Below are positions 8,991-17,201 of a DNA stretch of 64,000 nucleotides, in pieces. The translations under genes were made by a program, and so were the position numbers. Position 1 is the stretch's first letter. Every line of letters begins with the position of its first letter. Location: the NCBI RefSeq assembly GCF_000019085.1, contig NC_010321.1:752501-816500 (forward strand). The letters are read 5' to 3'. The notes beneath the pieces were generated by a model. It ran no database searches, was not told where the DNA came from, and worked only from the letters and a program-made list of their open reading frames with translations. The stretch is from Thermoanaerobacter pseudethanolicus ATCC 33223 (GTDB lineage: Bacteria > Bacillota > Thermoanaerobacteria > Thermoanaerobacterales > Thermoanaerobacteraceae).

Positions 8991-9595
8991 TTATTCTGCT
9001 CAGTATATTGGAGTTTGGCTGTGGTTCATTGATGTTTTCATATTGGATGGGGCTTATGCTGGGAAAAAGATTAGAAGAAGTGAGGGATGGAAATCCCGGA
9101 GCTTTCAACTTAGGTCATGCAGCAGGCTTTAAAATGGGAGTCGTTGGCGCTACTTTTGATTTTATGAAGGGCTATTTTCCGCTGGTGTATTTTCTTGAAA
9201 AAGGGTATGTTACAGGAAATGCTATTGCAATTGTGGCAATAGCTCCTATTTTAGGCCACGCTTTTTCACCCTTTTTAAAATTTAAAGGGGGCAAAGCATT
9301 AGCCACTACTTTTGGAGTGTGGAGTGCCATTACTCGTTTTAAAGCTTCTTTGACCTATGCTGTCATTTTAGGTATTTTAAAATTAGGTGAGAGGCGGTAT
9401 AATAGAGGAAAGCCTTCTATACCTGAAATAGATGCTGTATTAGACCTTGTAGGTTTTGGTATTCTAGGTGGGCTGTTGTTTTTGAGTAGTGTTGAAAGTT
9501 ATTTACTTTTACTGTGGATGCTCAACTTTGCTGTGCTTTTATATAAAAGAAAGAATGATATGAATATTGTTTTAAAGGCCAAAATGGTAAAATAA
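8987..9595 (+). CDS. PlsY-like membrane acyltransferase (divergent)
   Basis: A 202-residue integral membrane protein of the PlsY/DUF205 family. It shows diverged versions of the three PlsY signatures: DGNPGAFNLGHAAG in place of the usual GSGNIGATN, the DFMKG loop, and GHAFSPFLKFKGGKALAT. PlsY transfers acyl groups from acyl phosphate to glycerol-3-phosphate. The first motif deviates enough that substrate or even activity may differ. It overlaps the glycosyltransferase by ATGA, unlike a housekeeping plsY. I therefore read it as a specialised paralogue for the lipid product of that pair. Confidence 0.75.
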   Translation: MIILLSILEFGCGSLMFSYWMGLMLGKRLEEVRDGNPGAFNLGHAAGFKMGVVGATFDFMKGYFPLVYFLEKGYVTGNAIAIVAIAPILGHAFSPFLKFKGGKALATTFGVWSAITRFKASLTYAVILGILKLGERRYNRGKPSIPEIDAVLDLVGFGILGGLLFLSSVESYLLLLWMLNFAVLLYKRKNDMNIVLKAKMVK

Positions 9596-9634
9596 AATAT
9601 AATTTTAATTAAAATCAAGTTGGGAGTGTATGAG

Positions 9635-10000
9635 GTGGAATCTATTTATATTGCAATAACTGGATGTCAATATTATTACGGCACAAAAGTTTTGAAACCA
9701 GGCACGATTGTAAGATTAGAAAAGGATTTGTACAATGACTATGATGATGAAGCAATATCTGTTACCCTTGCCCCATTAGGACAAGTAGGATATGTAGCTA
9801 ATAGTGTTGGAACTGTTCCAAGAGGTTGTTATAGTGCAGGGCGAATTTACGATAGATTTGGGAGTCATGCCTTTGCTGTGGTAAAATTTGTGACAAAGGA
9901 CCTTGCTATTGCAGAATTTTTAGAAGAGGACTTTGTAAAAGTTACTATAAAGTTCCGACTAAAAGAAAAAAGAAAGAAAAAGTACAAAAATAAAACTTAG
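9635..10000 (+). CDS. Stand-alone HIRAN-domain protein
   Basis: A 121-residue protein whose body matches the HIRAN fold: ITGCQYYYG at the start, a LVxRxxKDxYNDYDDEAI-like segment (VRLEKDLYNDYDDEAI), then VGYVANS. HIRAN domains in HLTF and Rad5 bind DNA ends at stalled forks. The C terminus is a basic KEKRKKKYKNK tail. The GTG at 9635 lies 8 bases after TTGGGAG; the TTG at 9620 overlaps that site. It ends 13 bp before rarA, so the two are almost certainly cotranscribed, which fits a replication-fork role. Confidence 0.75.
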   Translation: MESIYIAITGCQYYYGTKVLKPGTIVRLEKDLYNDYDDEAISVTLAPLGQVGYVANSVGTVPRGCYSAGRIYDRFGSHAFAVVKFVTKDLAIAEFLEEDFVKVTIKFRLKEKRKKKYKNKT

Positions 10001-10013
10001 ATGGTGAGAAAAT

Positions 10014-11345
10014 ATGGAATACAAACAAGCATCTATATTTGATAATGAAGTGAAAAAAAATAAACCTTTGGCCGACAGGATGAGACCCAAAACTTTAGAT
10101 GAGTTTGTAGGTCAAGAACATCTTTTAGGTAAAGGGAAATTACTTAGGGAATTGATTGAAAAGGACAATATTACTTCAATGATTTTGTGGGGGCCGCCAG
10201 GGGTAGGTAAAACTACCCTTGCTATGATTATAGCCAATATGACAAATTCTAAATTTATCACCTTTAGTGCTGTTTTATCAGGAATCAAAGAGATAAAGGA
10301 GATAATGGCAAAAGCTGAATTGGATGCTATGTATGGAACTAGAACTGTTGTATTTATTGATGAAATTCATCGATTTAATAAAGCCCAGCAGGATGCTTTT
10401 TTGCCTCATGTGGAAAAGGGGAATATAATATTAATTGGTGCAACTACTGAAAATCCCTCTTTTGAGGTAAATTCTGCTCTTTTGTCTCGTTCTAAAGTTT
10501 TTGTCATGAAACCTCTTACAGAAGAGGATTTACTTATACTGCTTAAAAGAGCGTTAAAAGATGAACAAAATGGATTTGGCATGTACAAAATTGGTATAAC
10601 AGATGAACAGCTCAAAAAAATTGCACTTTTTGCAAATGGTGATGCAAGGGTTGCTTTAAACACATTAGAAATTGCGGTTATGGGGGCTAAAGTAATTGAA
10701 GGGGAAAGAATTGTCACAGATGATATATTAGCTGATGCAATGCAGAAAAAGACTCTGCTTTACGACAAACAAGGAGAAGAACACTATAATTTAATATCTG
10801 CTTTTCATAAATCTTTAAGAAATAGCGATTGGGATGCGGCAGTGTATTGGCTTGCAAGGATGTTAGAAGCTGGAGAAGACCCTCTTTATATTGCGAGAAG
10901 AATGATACGATTTGCTTCTGAAGATATTGGGCTTGCAGACCCTCAAGCTCTTGAAATGGCTGTTGCAGCTTATAATGCTTGCCATTACATTGGAATTCCT
11001 GAGTGTAGTGTAAATCTCGCTCAAGTGGCAATATATTTAGCGTTAGCTCCTAAATCTAATGCGGTATACATGGCATATAATAAAGCGAAAAAAGATGCAG
11101 AAGAGACAATTGCTGAAAGTGTGCCTATACACTTAAGAAATGCTCCTACAAAGCTTATGAAAGAATTAGGATATGGCAAAGGGTATAAGTATGCTCACGA
11201 TTTTGAAGAGAAAGTCACTGATATGCAATGCCTACCGGATAATCTTAAAGACAGGAAATACTATGTACCGACGGATTCTGGTTTTGAGAAGGACATACAA
11301 AAGCGATTAGAGCAAATTAGCAACTTAAAAAAGAAAGGAAAATAA
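10014..11345 (+). CDS. rarA: Replication-associated recombination ATPase RarA (MgsA)
   Basis: A 443-residue AAA+ protein of the RarA/MgsA/WRNIP1 family. It has an opening [15 protein letters not shown] box, Walker [10 protein letters not shown] (about 60), Walker [11 protein letters not shown] (about 113), sensor 1 GATTENPSF, and a helical C-terminal tetramerisation domain with [11 protein letters not shown]. RarA acts at stalled replication forks with SSB. The start follows GGTGAG at good spacing. It is 13 bp downstream of the HIRAN gene and closes with a perfect terminator hairpin. Length and motifs are fully typical. Confidence 0.95.
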   Translation: MEYKQASIFDNEVKKNKPLADRMRPKTLDEFVGQEHLLGKGKLLRELIEKDNITSMILWGPPGVGKTTLAMIIANMTNSKFITFSAVLSGIKEIKEIMAKAELDAMYGTRTVVFIDEIHRFNKAQQDAFLPHVEKGNIILIGATTENPSFEVNSALLSRSKVFVMKPLTEEDLLILLKRALKDEQNGFGMYKIGITDEQLKKIALFANGDARVALNTLEIAVMGAKVIEGERIVTDDILADAMQKKTLLYDKQGEEHYNLISAFHKSLRNSDWDAAVYWLARMLEAGEDPLYIARRMIRFASEDIGLADPQALEMAVAAYNACHYIGIPECSVNLAQVAIYLALAPKSNAVYMAYNKAKKDAEETIAESVPIHLRNAPTKLMKELGYGKGYKYAHDFEEKVTDMQCLPDNLKDRKYYVPTDSGFEKDIQKRLEQISNLKKKGK

Positions 11346-11363
11346 TTTTGAGTTATTTAATAT

Positions 11364-11395
11364 AAAAAGGGGCAGATGCCCCTTTTTATTAAATA
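11364..11395. terminator. Bidirectional terminator between rarA and a small minus-strand gene
   Basis: A perfect 10-bp stem (AAAAAGGGGC / GCCCCTTTTT) with a four-base loop. The A and T runs allow it to end rarA on the plus strand and the 39-residue peptide gene on the minus strand. Confidence 0.85.
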
Positions 11396-11508
11396 GTATT
11401 TTTAGGCTCTTCACATATAATGATGCCAGGTACAAATAACAAAATTATCAAAATGATGATTATGATCCAAATCCATTGATTTTCATGATGTTTGTGTTTG
11501 TCAGACAT
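11389..11508 (-). CDS. Tiny membrane peptide (39 aa)
   Basis: A 39-residue frame: a His-rich polar N terminus (MSDKHKHHEN), one long hydrophobic helix rich in Ile (WIWIIIIILIILLFVPGIII), and a short acidic tail. GGAGGT lies 7 bases before the ATG, and a terminator follows immediately, so this looks like a real monocistronic gene. I recognise no family; it is a single-pass membrane peptide of unknown role. Confidence 0.62.
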   Translation of the reverse strand: MSDKHKHHENQWIWIIIIILIILLFVPGIIICEEPKNTI

Positions 11509-11582
11509 AAACTTACCTCCTTTTTTAGGTTGACTTCTACTTTATAATATGAAAGACATAATATAATGGCTACAAATTATAA

Positions 11583-11616
11583 AAGTCTCCTAGCAATACG
11601 CACTGCAAGGAGACTT
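11583..11616 (-). terminator. Hairpin, probable terminator of the pckA remnant
   Basis: A 9-bp stem (AAGTCTCCT / AGGAGACTT) around a 16-base loop. It is followed on the minus strand by TTATAATTT. It sits just after the last stop of the decayed pckA reading toward it. Confidence 0.55.
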
Positions 11617-11623
11617 TATGTTT

Positions 11624-12232
11624 TTAAACATTTGGGCCTGATTTTTTGATATCATCAGTTACACCTTTGTATTTTTCCGAAAAAGAGAGTGGTATCTCCA
11701 TCTTTGCCCATATTTGCAGAACAGTGCATAGATAAAACTCCGCGCTTTGGCATCAGATAGTTCATGAGGGTAAAGATTGACTTTTTGATTTCTCCTCCAT
11801 ACTGAGAGCCACCGATTATAATTAGTTTTTTAGTGAAACTTAATATAATAAAAGCTTCAGAATTTACACCGTCTAATTCAGCTATAGAGTTAGAATTCTA
11901 TATTCAGGGTCAGCTCCTACAAATCCATCAAATATAAAAAGGTCACGATTTTGCATATGGGCAGTTAAACGGTTGTACAACCTTTCAAATTTATCCATAG
12001 AAATAGCTTTATTATTTTCCCACCATATATCTTCATGAACTTCTGGTTCATCCACAATAAATTTATCATTTGGAGAACGACCTGTGTATTTACCAGTATA
12101 GACATTAAAAGCACCGTTGTTTGCAAGTACTCCTTCCTCTCTTTTTATAGCTTCTTCGATTAATTTAGAGACAGGAAGATTTCGGTAAATGTTTTTAACA
12201 TTGATTATATTTATTTTTTCAAGGTCATACAT
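11624..12232 (-). pseudogene. pckA: Collapsed ATP-dependent PEP carboxykinase gene
   Basis: Three blocks of PckA survive in order. Block 1 (12232 down to about 11886) is the N terminus with NNGAFNVYTGKYTGRSPNDKF and ends at a stop after DPEYRI. Block 2 carries [20 protein letters not shown], then [20 protein letters not shown] and [20 protein letters not shown], just short of the Walker A loop. Block 3 is a short tail, [16 protein letters not shown], resembling the PckA C terminus. The catalytic P-loop and most of the C-terminal half are missing, and the blocks are in different frames. It would have made PEP from oxaloacetate; it is dead here. GGAGG precedes the original ATG at 12232. Confidence 0.85.
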
Positions 12233-12478
12233 TTAAGTGGCCTCCTTTTTGATGTTATGAAGACGTTTTTGCAAGCTAGATTATTAAAAATTGCAAAAAA
12301 TATCTTATAAAGTTTAAAATTAACATTTACATTAAAATTCTAACATTATTCAAATAATATTTCAAGGGGTACGAAATTTTTGGCTAAAAATTTAAGGGAT
12401 TTATGTCGAAATTTATGATATAATCAAATAGATAATTTCTTATCAACTTACCAAATTGACGGACAAGGAGTGAAACAA

Positions 12479-12676
12479 ATGGAGAAATGCTTTTGTGGAG
12501 GTAAAATAGAGATAAAAAATGTGGATTATAAGTTGGTAAGAGGGAAAAAAACTATTATAATTAAAGATGTGCCGGCATATGTTTGTCAAAAATGTGGGGC
12601 AGTTTATTATGATACAGAAGTGCTTGATGAGGCTTTTAAAAATAAAGATAAGTACGAATACATTTCAACAAAATAG
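12479..12676 (+). CDS. YgiT-type zinc-finger protein (orphan)
   Basis: A 65-residue protein matching the YgiT/MqsA N-terminal zinc-finger type. It has CFCGG near the start and VCQKCGAVYYD in the middle, giving a CxC plus CxxC metal site. In toxin-antitoxin loci this finger is the antitoxin part, often followed by a helix-turn-helix. Here there is no DNA-binding domain and no toxin partner on either side. The ATG at 12479 is 8 bases after AAGGAG; the GTG at 12470 overlaps it. A TATAAT lies at 12417-12422. The upstream 240-base gap otherwise holds nothing I can name. Confidence 0.75.
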   Translation: MEKCFCGGKIEIKNVDYKLVRGKKTIIIKDVPAYVCQKCGAVYYDTEVLDEAFKNKDKYEYISTK

Positions 12677-12777
12677 TTTATAATTTAAATTACCGAAAGG
12701 ATAAAAGGTCGGGGGACAATTTATTATATACCACATAAATTTATTGCATTAAAATAAATTAGAGAATGGTGAATAAG

Positions 12778-13635
12778 ATGAGATTAGTTGTTGGAGAAAA
12801 TGAAAAGGGTGTTATATTAGAAAATTTTTTGAGGAACAAAGGTTTTTCTAAAAGACTTATTAGAATTTATAAGTGGCAAGGAGAGATATTGGTAAATGGC
12901 ATAAAATCAAATGTGAAAAGAATTTTACAACCGGGGGATGTGATTGATTTAATCCTTCCTGAAAATGATTCGAATATTGCTCCGGAAAAGTTGGATTTGG
13001 ATATATGTTACGAGGATGAGGAAATTTTAATTGTTAATAAACCTGCTAATATGGTTGTTCATCCTACCAAAAGATATCAGAGTGGGACTCTTGCCAATGG
13101 AGTTGCTTGGTATTTTAAAGAAAAAGGATTAAAGGCTTTAATCCGTCCTGTGAATCGTTTAGATAGAGGAACATCTGGGTTGGTTGTATTTGCTAAGCGC
13201 CCTTTTATGCAGTATTATCTTCAAATTATAAAACCTATGACTAAGCTCTATTTTGCAGTAGTAGAAGGAAAAATGGAAGGGGAAGGTCGAATTGACCTTC
13301 CCATATCGAGAAAACCACAAAGTGGAATTGAAAGAATGGTATCCGAGGAAGGGGACAGAGCTATCACCAATTACAAAGTGGTAAAAAGCAGTAAAAGGTT
13401 TTCTCTCCTCAAGGTAAAAATTGAAACAGGAAGAACTCATCAAATAAGAGTTCATTTGAGCCATATTGGTCATCCTATTGTAGGAGATACATTGTACGGC
13501 TCTTCTGATGATTATATTAAAAGGCAAGCATTGCATGCATATAGACTTACTTTTGTACACCCTTTAGAAGAAAAAAGTATTTCTGTTTATTCACCTTTGC
13601 CACAAGATATACAAAATTTACTAAAATTATTCTAA
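12778..13635 (+). CDS. RluA-family pseudouridine synthase
   Basis: A 285-residue protein with an S4-like N-terminal RNA-binding domain (1-80) and a RluA catalytic domain. The catalytic motif is NRLDRGTSGLVVF with its Asp nucleophile; GRTHQIRVHLSHIGHPIVGD is the conserved C-terminal signature. It isomerises uridine to pseudouridine in rRNA or tRNA; which site is modified cannot be told. The ATG at 12778 follows GGTG at six bases; the ATG at 12766 is an alternative adding four residues. Its 3' end overlaps that of the convergent radical SAM gene by 9 bases. Confidence 0.9.
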   Translation: MRLVVGENEKGVILENFLRNKGFSKRLIRIYKWQGEILVNGIKSNVKRILQPGDVIDLILPENDSNIAPEKLDLDICYEDEEILIVNKPANMVVHPTKRYQSGTLANGVAWYFKEKGLKALIRPVNRLDRGTSGLVVFAKRPFMQYYLQIIKPMTKLYFAVVEGKMEGEGRIDLPISRKPQSGIERMVSEEGDRAITNYKVVKSSKRFSLLKVKIETGRTHQIRVHLSHIGHPIVGDTLYGSSDDYIKRQALHAYRLTFVHPLEEKSISVYSPLPQDIQNLLKLF

Positions 13636-14523
13636 TCCTTCCAAGTCAAAATCGGGAATGTAGTCTTCACTGGCGCTTTCCATTTCTTGAATTAGTCCAT
13701 TTTCAAGACCGATATCAAAGAAAAAATTTATAGCTTCATCATATTCTTTAGGAGTGATTTTTCTATTTATTTCTGGATACTTTTGAGCTTGATAATAAGG
13801 GGTATATTGACTCATTAAGCTTACATATATTTCTTTTGGGAGGTTTTCTTTAATCCACAAAAGAATTTTTTTAGTGTCCTCTACACATCCCGGCATTATG
13901 AGATGTCTTATCACTAAGCCTTTTTTTAGTATTCCTTCTTCATCAAATTGAGGTATTCCTACCTGTCTGTACATTTCTAATATTGCTTTTATTGCATGCT
14001 CAAAATAATTAGGGGCTTTGGAATATTTTTTTGCAAGAGTGTCATCGTAATACTTAAGGTCGGGAAGATATATGTCAATTAGTCCTTCCAACATTTTTAA
14101 AGTTTCTACATTTTCATAGGCATTTGTATTATATACTATAGGTATTTGAAGCCCTTGATTTTTTGCTAATAAAATCGCCTCTTTTATTGAGAAGGCATGG
14201 ATTGTAGGAGTAACAAGGTTTATGTTATGAGCTCCCTGCTTTTGCAAGTTTAAGAAAATTTGAGCTAACTCCTCAACAGATATAAACTTTCCAAATTGGT
14301 ATTGACTTATTTCGTAATTTTGACAAAAGACACACTTTAGATTGCAACCACTAAAAAAAACTGTTCCAGAGCCTCTTGTACCACTTATAAAAGGCTCTTC
14401 CCAATGATGTAGATATGCTTTTGCTACTTTTACCTGCCAAGACATGTTACAAAATCCTTTTGATTTTGACCTATCTACATTGCAGCTTCTTGGACATATA
14501 TTGCATTTTATTGTTGATTGCAT
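13627..14523 (-). CDS. Radical SAM protein, pyruvate formate-lyase activase-like
   Basis: A 298-residue radical SAM enzyme. The 4Fe-4S/SAM motif is CNLKCVFC (C60, C64, C67). Four further cysteines at C7, C10, C14 and C25 (CNICPRSC...FC) form an N-terminal metal site typical of the PflA-like subgroup of unknown substrate. The core then shows the barrel strands with PTIHAF, YNTNAYE and LPDLKYYD. The ATG at 14523 is 7 bases after GGAGGG; the TTG 18 bases upstream includes that site and is rejected. No glycyl radical partner gene lies nearby. Confidence 0.85.
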   Translation of the reverse strand: MQSTIKCNICPRSCNVDRSKSKGFCNMSWQVKVAKAYLHHWEEPFISGTRGSGTVFFSGCNLKCVFCQNYEISQYQFGKFISVEELAQIFLNLQKQGAHNINLVTPTIHAFSIKEAILLAKNQGLQIPIVYNTNAYENVETLKMLEGLIDIYLPDLKYYDDTLAKKYSKAPNYFEHAIKAILEMYRQVGIPQFDEEGILKKGLVIRHLIMPGCVEDTKKILLWIKENLPKEIYVSLMSQYTPYYQAQKYPEINRKITPKEYDEAINFFFDIGLENGLIQEMESASEDYIPDFDLEGLE

Positions 14524-14637
14524 ACTATTCCCTCCACTCAATATTATATCACTCTTTATTTTTTTTATATAAAACTTGTATTTTCCACATTTTACACTTG
14601 AAATTAAAAAGTATTTGTCGTAAACTATAATTGAAAA

Positions 14638-14870
14638 CGAAAAACAAAAGCAATCCTGGGAAGTTTGTATTAGGCTAATTTGTTTTCAACCAACGCACCT
14701 TTTTCGGGAATCCGGGTTCATCAGTGGAAGAAATGCCTGCTAAGACAGGACTTCAGAAGCTGATGACAGGGTACCCACCTGCGAGAGCGGGTATGAAAAC
14801 ATAGCCTTACGGCTTCGTGGGACAAAAATTAAAAGTCCTTCCGGAAGGAAGGGCTTTTAATTTTTGTTAC
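14638..14870 (+). ncRNA. ssrS: Structured RNA, probable 6S RNA
   Basis: No protein frame fits this gap. It holds paired segments: ACCTGC/GCGGGT, AGCC/GGCT, an enclosing CCCAC/GTGGG, and GGTTCATCAG/CTGATGAC. It ends in an 18-bp terminator hairpin. A TATAAT lies at 14626-14631, about 8 bases before the proposed 5' end. The elongated fold, length of about 200 nt and proximity to rarA (as for 6S-1 of Bacillus near yrvN) suggest 6S RNA, the regulator that binds housekeeping RNA polymerase. It is not SRP RNA, tmRNA or RNase P by motif. Identity is inferred. Confidence 0.55.
14824..14870 (+). terminator. Terminator of the structured RNA
   Basis: A long stem of AAAATTAAAAGTCCTTCC with GGAAGGGCTTTTAATTTT (one G-T pair) around a GGAA loop, then T-run. 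Confidence 0.85.
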
Positions 14871-14900
14871 AATAATGTATAATCCTAGTGAGGTGGTTTT

Positions 14901-16544
14901 ATGAAAATTGCTATTGCGGGTGATATTTATGAATACCCAGAAGGGACAAAATTAGAGGATATTGCCAAAGATTTTGAGCATCTTTACAATGGGATAATAG
15001 TAGCTGCGAAAGTCAATAATGAATTAGTCGATCTAAACTGCACAGTTTCAAAGGATAGCACAGTGGAGTTTGTAGATACGACGATTGAGGAAGGTACGAG
15101 GATATATAGAAGAAGTTTGACTTTTGTTTTTATTAAAGCTGTAAAAGAGCTACTTCCTGGAGCTACAGTTACTATTGAACATTCTTTAGGGAAAGGATTG
15201 TATTGCGAGATACATGGTTATTCTCTCAACAATAAAATTGTTTCTATGATTAAAAAGAGGATGGAAGAAATAATAGAGAAGGATTTAAAAATAGAAAGAA
15301 AAATGTTGCCTAAAGAAGAGGCAATAAAGCTATTTGAAAAAGAAGGATTGACTGAGAAAGTAAAATTGTTTAAAGATACTGACAAAGACAAAGTTCCTGT
15401 TTATTATTGTGATGGTACAGTGGACTTTTTCTATAGCCCTTGTGTACCTTCTACAGGCTATCTAAAAGTATTTGATATACGATTTTATTTCCCGGGTGTT
15501 ATTTTAATTGCTCCAGATGTATATAATCCCCGTTCATTGCCTGTATTTGTCGATGTTCCTAAACTTGCTTCAATTTTTAAAGAGGCAGAAGATTGGGCAA
15601 GCATTTTAAACATAAGTTATGTTTCTTCTTTGAACGACATGATAAAGCAGGGAAAAGGTAGAGATTTAATATTGGTTTCAGAAGCATTTCATGAGAAGAA
15701 AATATCCAAAATTGCAGATTATATAGCTTCAAACAAAATGATAAAAGTAGTTTTAATTGCAGGTCCTTCTTCTTCAGGTAAAACTTCTTTTATTCATAGA
15801 CTTAGTGTGCAGTTGAGAGTAAATGGACTAAGGCCTTTTCCGATATCATTAGACAATTATTTTGTGCCGCGAGAACTTACTCCCAAAGATGAATTTGGAA
15901 ATTACGACTTTGAATCAATTGATGCCTTAGATTTGCCACTTTTCAATGAGCATTTAATAAAACTTATACAAGGTGAAGAAGTAGAAATTCCTATTTTTAA
16001 CTTTAAAACAGGGGAAAGAGAGCCAGAAGGAAGAAAAGTAAAACTTGACAAAAATCAAATTATTTTGATGGAAGGGATTCACGGTCTAAATGAAAAATTG
16101 ACTTTGCAAATACCTAAAGATAATAAATATAAAATATACGTGAGTGCTATTACGCAGCTAAATCTTGACGAGCACAACAGAATACCTACTACTCAAACGA
16201 GGTTGATACGACGTATAGTGAGAGATAGCCAATTCCGTTCTAGCGATGCGGCAGAGACTATAAACATGTGGCCTATGGTCAGAAAAGGAGAAGAAAAATG
16301 GATTTTCCCTTATCAAGAACAAGCGGATGTCATGTTTAACTCTTTTTTACCTTATGAGCTACCTGTATTAAAAAAATATGCAGAGCCTTTGCTTAAGAAA
16401 GTTTCCCAAGACAATCCTGCTTATTCTATCGCTAAAGAAATATTAGAGTTTTTGAGTTATTTCCTTCCATTAGAAGATGAATTAGCAATACCACCTAATT
16501 CTATCATAAGAGAATTTATAGGTGGCAGTTGTCTTGATGTTTAA
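14901..16544 (+). CDS. Nucleoside (uridine-type) kinase with N-terminal TGS domain
   Basis: A 547-residue fusion. Residues 1-60 are a TGS domain, then a ThrRS-like second additional domain (about 60-200, with HSLGKGLYCEI). The second half is a P-loop kinase of the uridine kinase/phosphoribulokinase family: Walker A GPSSSGKTS (about 288), SLDNYF, and LMEGIHGLN. This architecture is common in clostridia and is usually annotated uridine kinase; the true nucleoside and the role of the tRNA-synthetase-like half are not established. GAGGTGG precedes the ATG. Its natural terminator is the hairpin in the first copy of the flanking repeat. Confidence 0.88.
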   Translation: MKIAIAGDIYEYPEGTKLEDIAKDFEHLYNGIIVAAKVNNELVDLNCTVSKDSTVEFVDTTIEEGTRIYRRSLTFVFIKAVKELLPGATVTIEHSLGKGLYCEIHGYSLNNKIVSMIKKRMEEIIEKDLKIERKMLPKEEAIKLFEKEGLTEKVKLFKDTDKDKVPVYYCDGTVDFFYSPCVPSTGYLKVFDIRFYFPGVILIAPDVYNPRSLPVFVDVPKLASIFKEAEDWASILNISYVSSLNDMIKQGKGRDLILVSEAFHEKKISKIADYIASNKMIKVVLIAGPSSSGKTSFIHRLSVQLRVNGLRPFPISLDNYFVPRELTPKDEFGNYDFESIDALDLPLFNEHLIKLIQGEEVEIPIFNFKTGEREPEGRKVKLDKNQIILMEGIHGLNEKLTLQIPKDNKYKIYVSAITQLNLDEHNRIPTTQTRLIRRIVRDSQFRSSDAAETINMWPMVRKGEEKWIFPYQEQADVMFNSFLPYELPVLKKYAEPLLKKVSQDNPAYSIAKEILEFLSYFLPLEDELAIPPNSIIREFIGGSCLDV

Positions 16545-16547
16545 GTT

Positions 16548-16663
16548 TAGGAATCCTCAATGGATTCCTACTCGATTTTGTAGAATTTTTGCAAAAAAAA
16601 GAAGGAATATTTAAAGTTTTGTAGAAATAAAGAGAAAAGGCTTTATATTTTTTGCAAATGCCA
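16548..16663 (+). repeat. ~115-bp direct repeat, copy 1
   Basis: Begins with the hairpin AGGAATCC-TCAAT-GGATTCCT and continues through TTTGTAGAATTTTTGCAAAA and a second AT-rich stretch to GCAAATG. It is nearly identical to 17047-17163. The hairpin acts as the terminator of the nucleoside kinase gene. Confidence 0.9.
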
Positions 16664-16700
16664 AATTTACGTATTAAATCAGGAGGAAAGGGGGATAAAA

Positions 16701-16994
16701 ATGAATATAAGTATAGATGAGAAGGTAAAGGAATACCTGAAAAAGAAGGGTGAGTCAGCCATAACAATCAAACTGGTGACTGCTGATAACTGCTGTGTAC
16801 CCGGTGCCTTTCCATCAGTTGAGATTGGAAAGCCCAAGGATAATGAACTGGATAGGTTTAAGAGATTCGATATAGATGGTGTCGATATCTATGTGCATAA
16901 GATGATAGAGGTTAAGGAGAGAGGCCTTAAGATTTATATGGAGGGCCTATCATTCTTGAGCAGGCCAGCTGTAGATGGTGTAAAGGTTTTATAG
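16701..16994 (+). CDS. CC/Se-motif family protein (HesB-like fold)
   Basis: A 97-residue protein with the signature paired cysteines C31-C32 in DNCCVPGAFPSVEIGKP. This marks the CC/Se motif family, in which some members carry selenocysteine at one position; here both codons are TGC/TGT cysteine. Family function is unknown; a HesB/IscA-like fold is usually predicted. AGGAGG-type bases precede the ATG. The gene is richer in G and C than its neighbours, is followed by a 12-codon stub, and is bracketed by two copies of a ~115-bp repeat. It therefore looks like acquired DNA. Confidence 0.75.
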   Translation: MNISIDEKVKEYLKKKGESAITIKLVTADNCCVPGAFPSVEIGKPKDNELDRFKRFDIDGVDIYVHKMIEVKERGLKIYMEGLSFLSRPAVDGVKVL

Positions 16995-17005
16995 GGGGGT
17001 GAACT

Positions 17006-17044
17006 ATGAGGATAGATATGGGAGATAAGGCCGGGCGCACATAA
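17006..17044 (+). pseudogene. 12-codon stub of a truncated downstream gene
   Basis: GGGGGGTG precedes an ATG that opens MRIDMGDKAGR and stops where the second copy of the repeat begins. The good ribosome site and the abrupt end suggest the first codons of a gene that was cotranscribed with the CC/Se gene in the donor and was cut at the insertion boundary. Confidence 0.5.
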
Positions 17045-17046
17045 AG

Positions 17047-17163
17047 TAGGAATCCTCAATGGATTCCTACTTTATTTTGTAGAATTTTTGCAAAAAAAAG
17101 AAGGAATATTTAAAGTTTTGTAGAAATAATAAAAAAAGGCTTTACATTTTTTTGCAAATGGCA
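17047..17163 (+). repeat. ~115-bp direct repeat, copy 2
   Basis: Matches 16548-16663 with only a few substitutions and small length changes in A runs. Together the two copies bracket the CC/Se gene, the pattern expected if a segment was inserted with, or by recombination through, a duplicated target. Confidence 0.9.
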
Positions 17164-17201
17164 ATGTTGTAATTAATGCAACTTAAAGAGGGGGGAATTT
17201 T

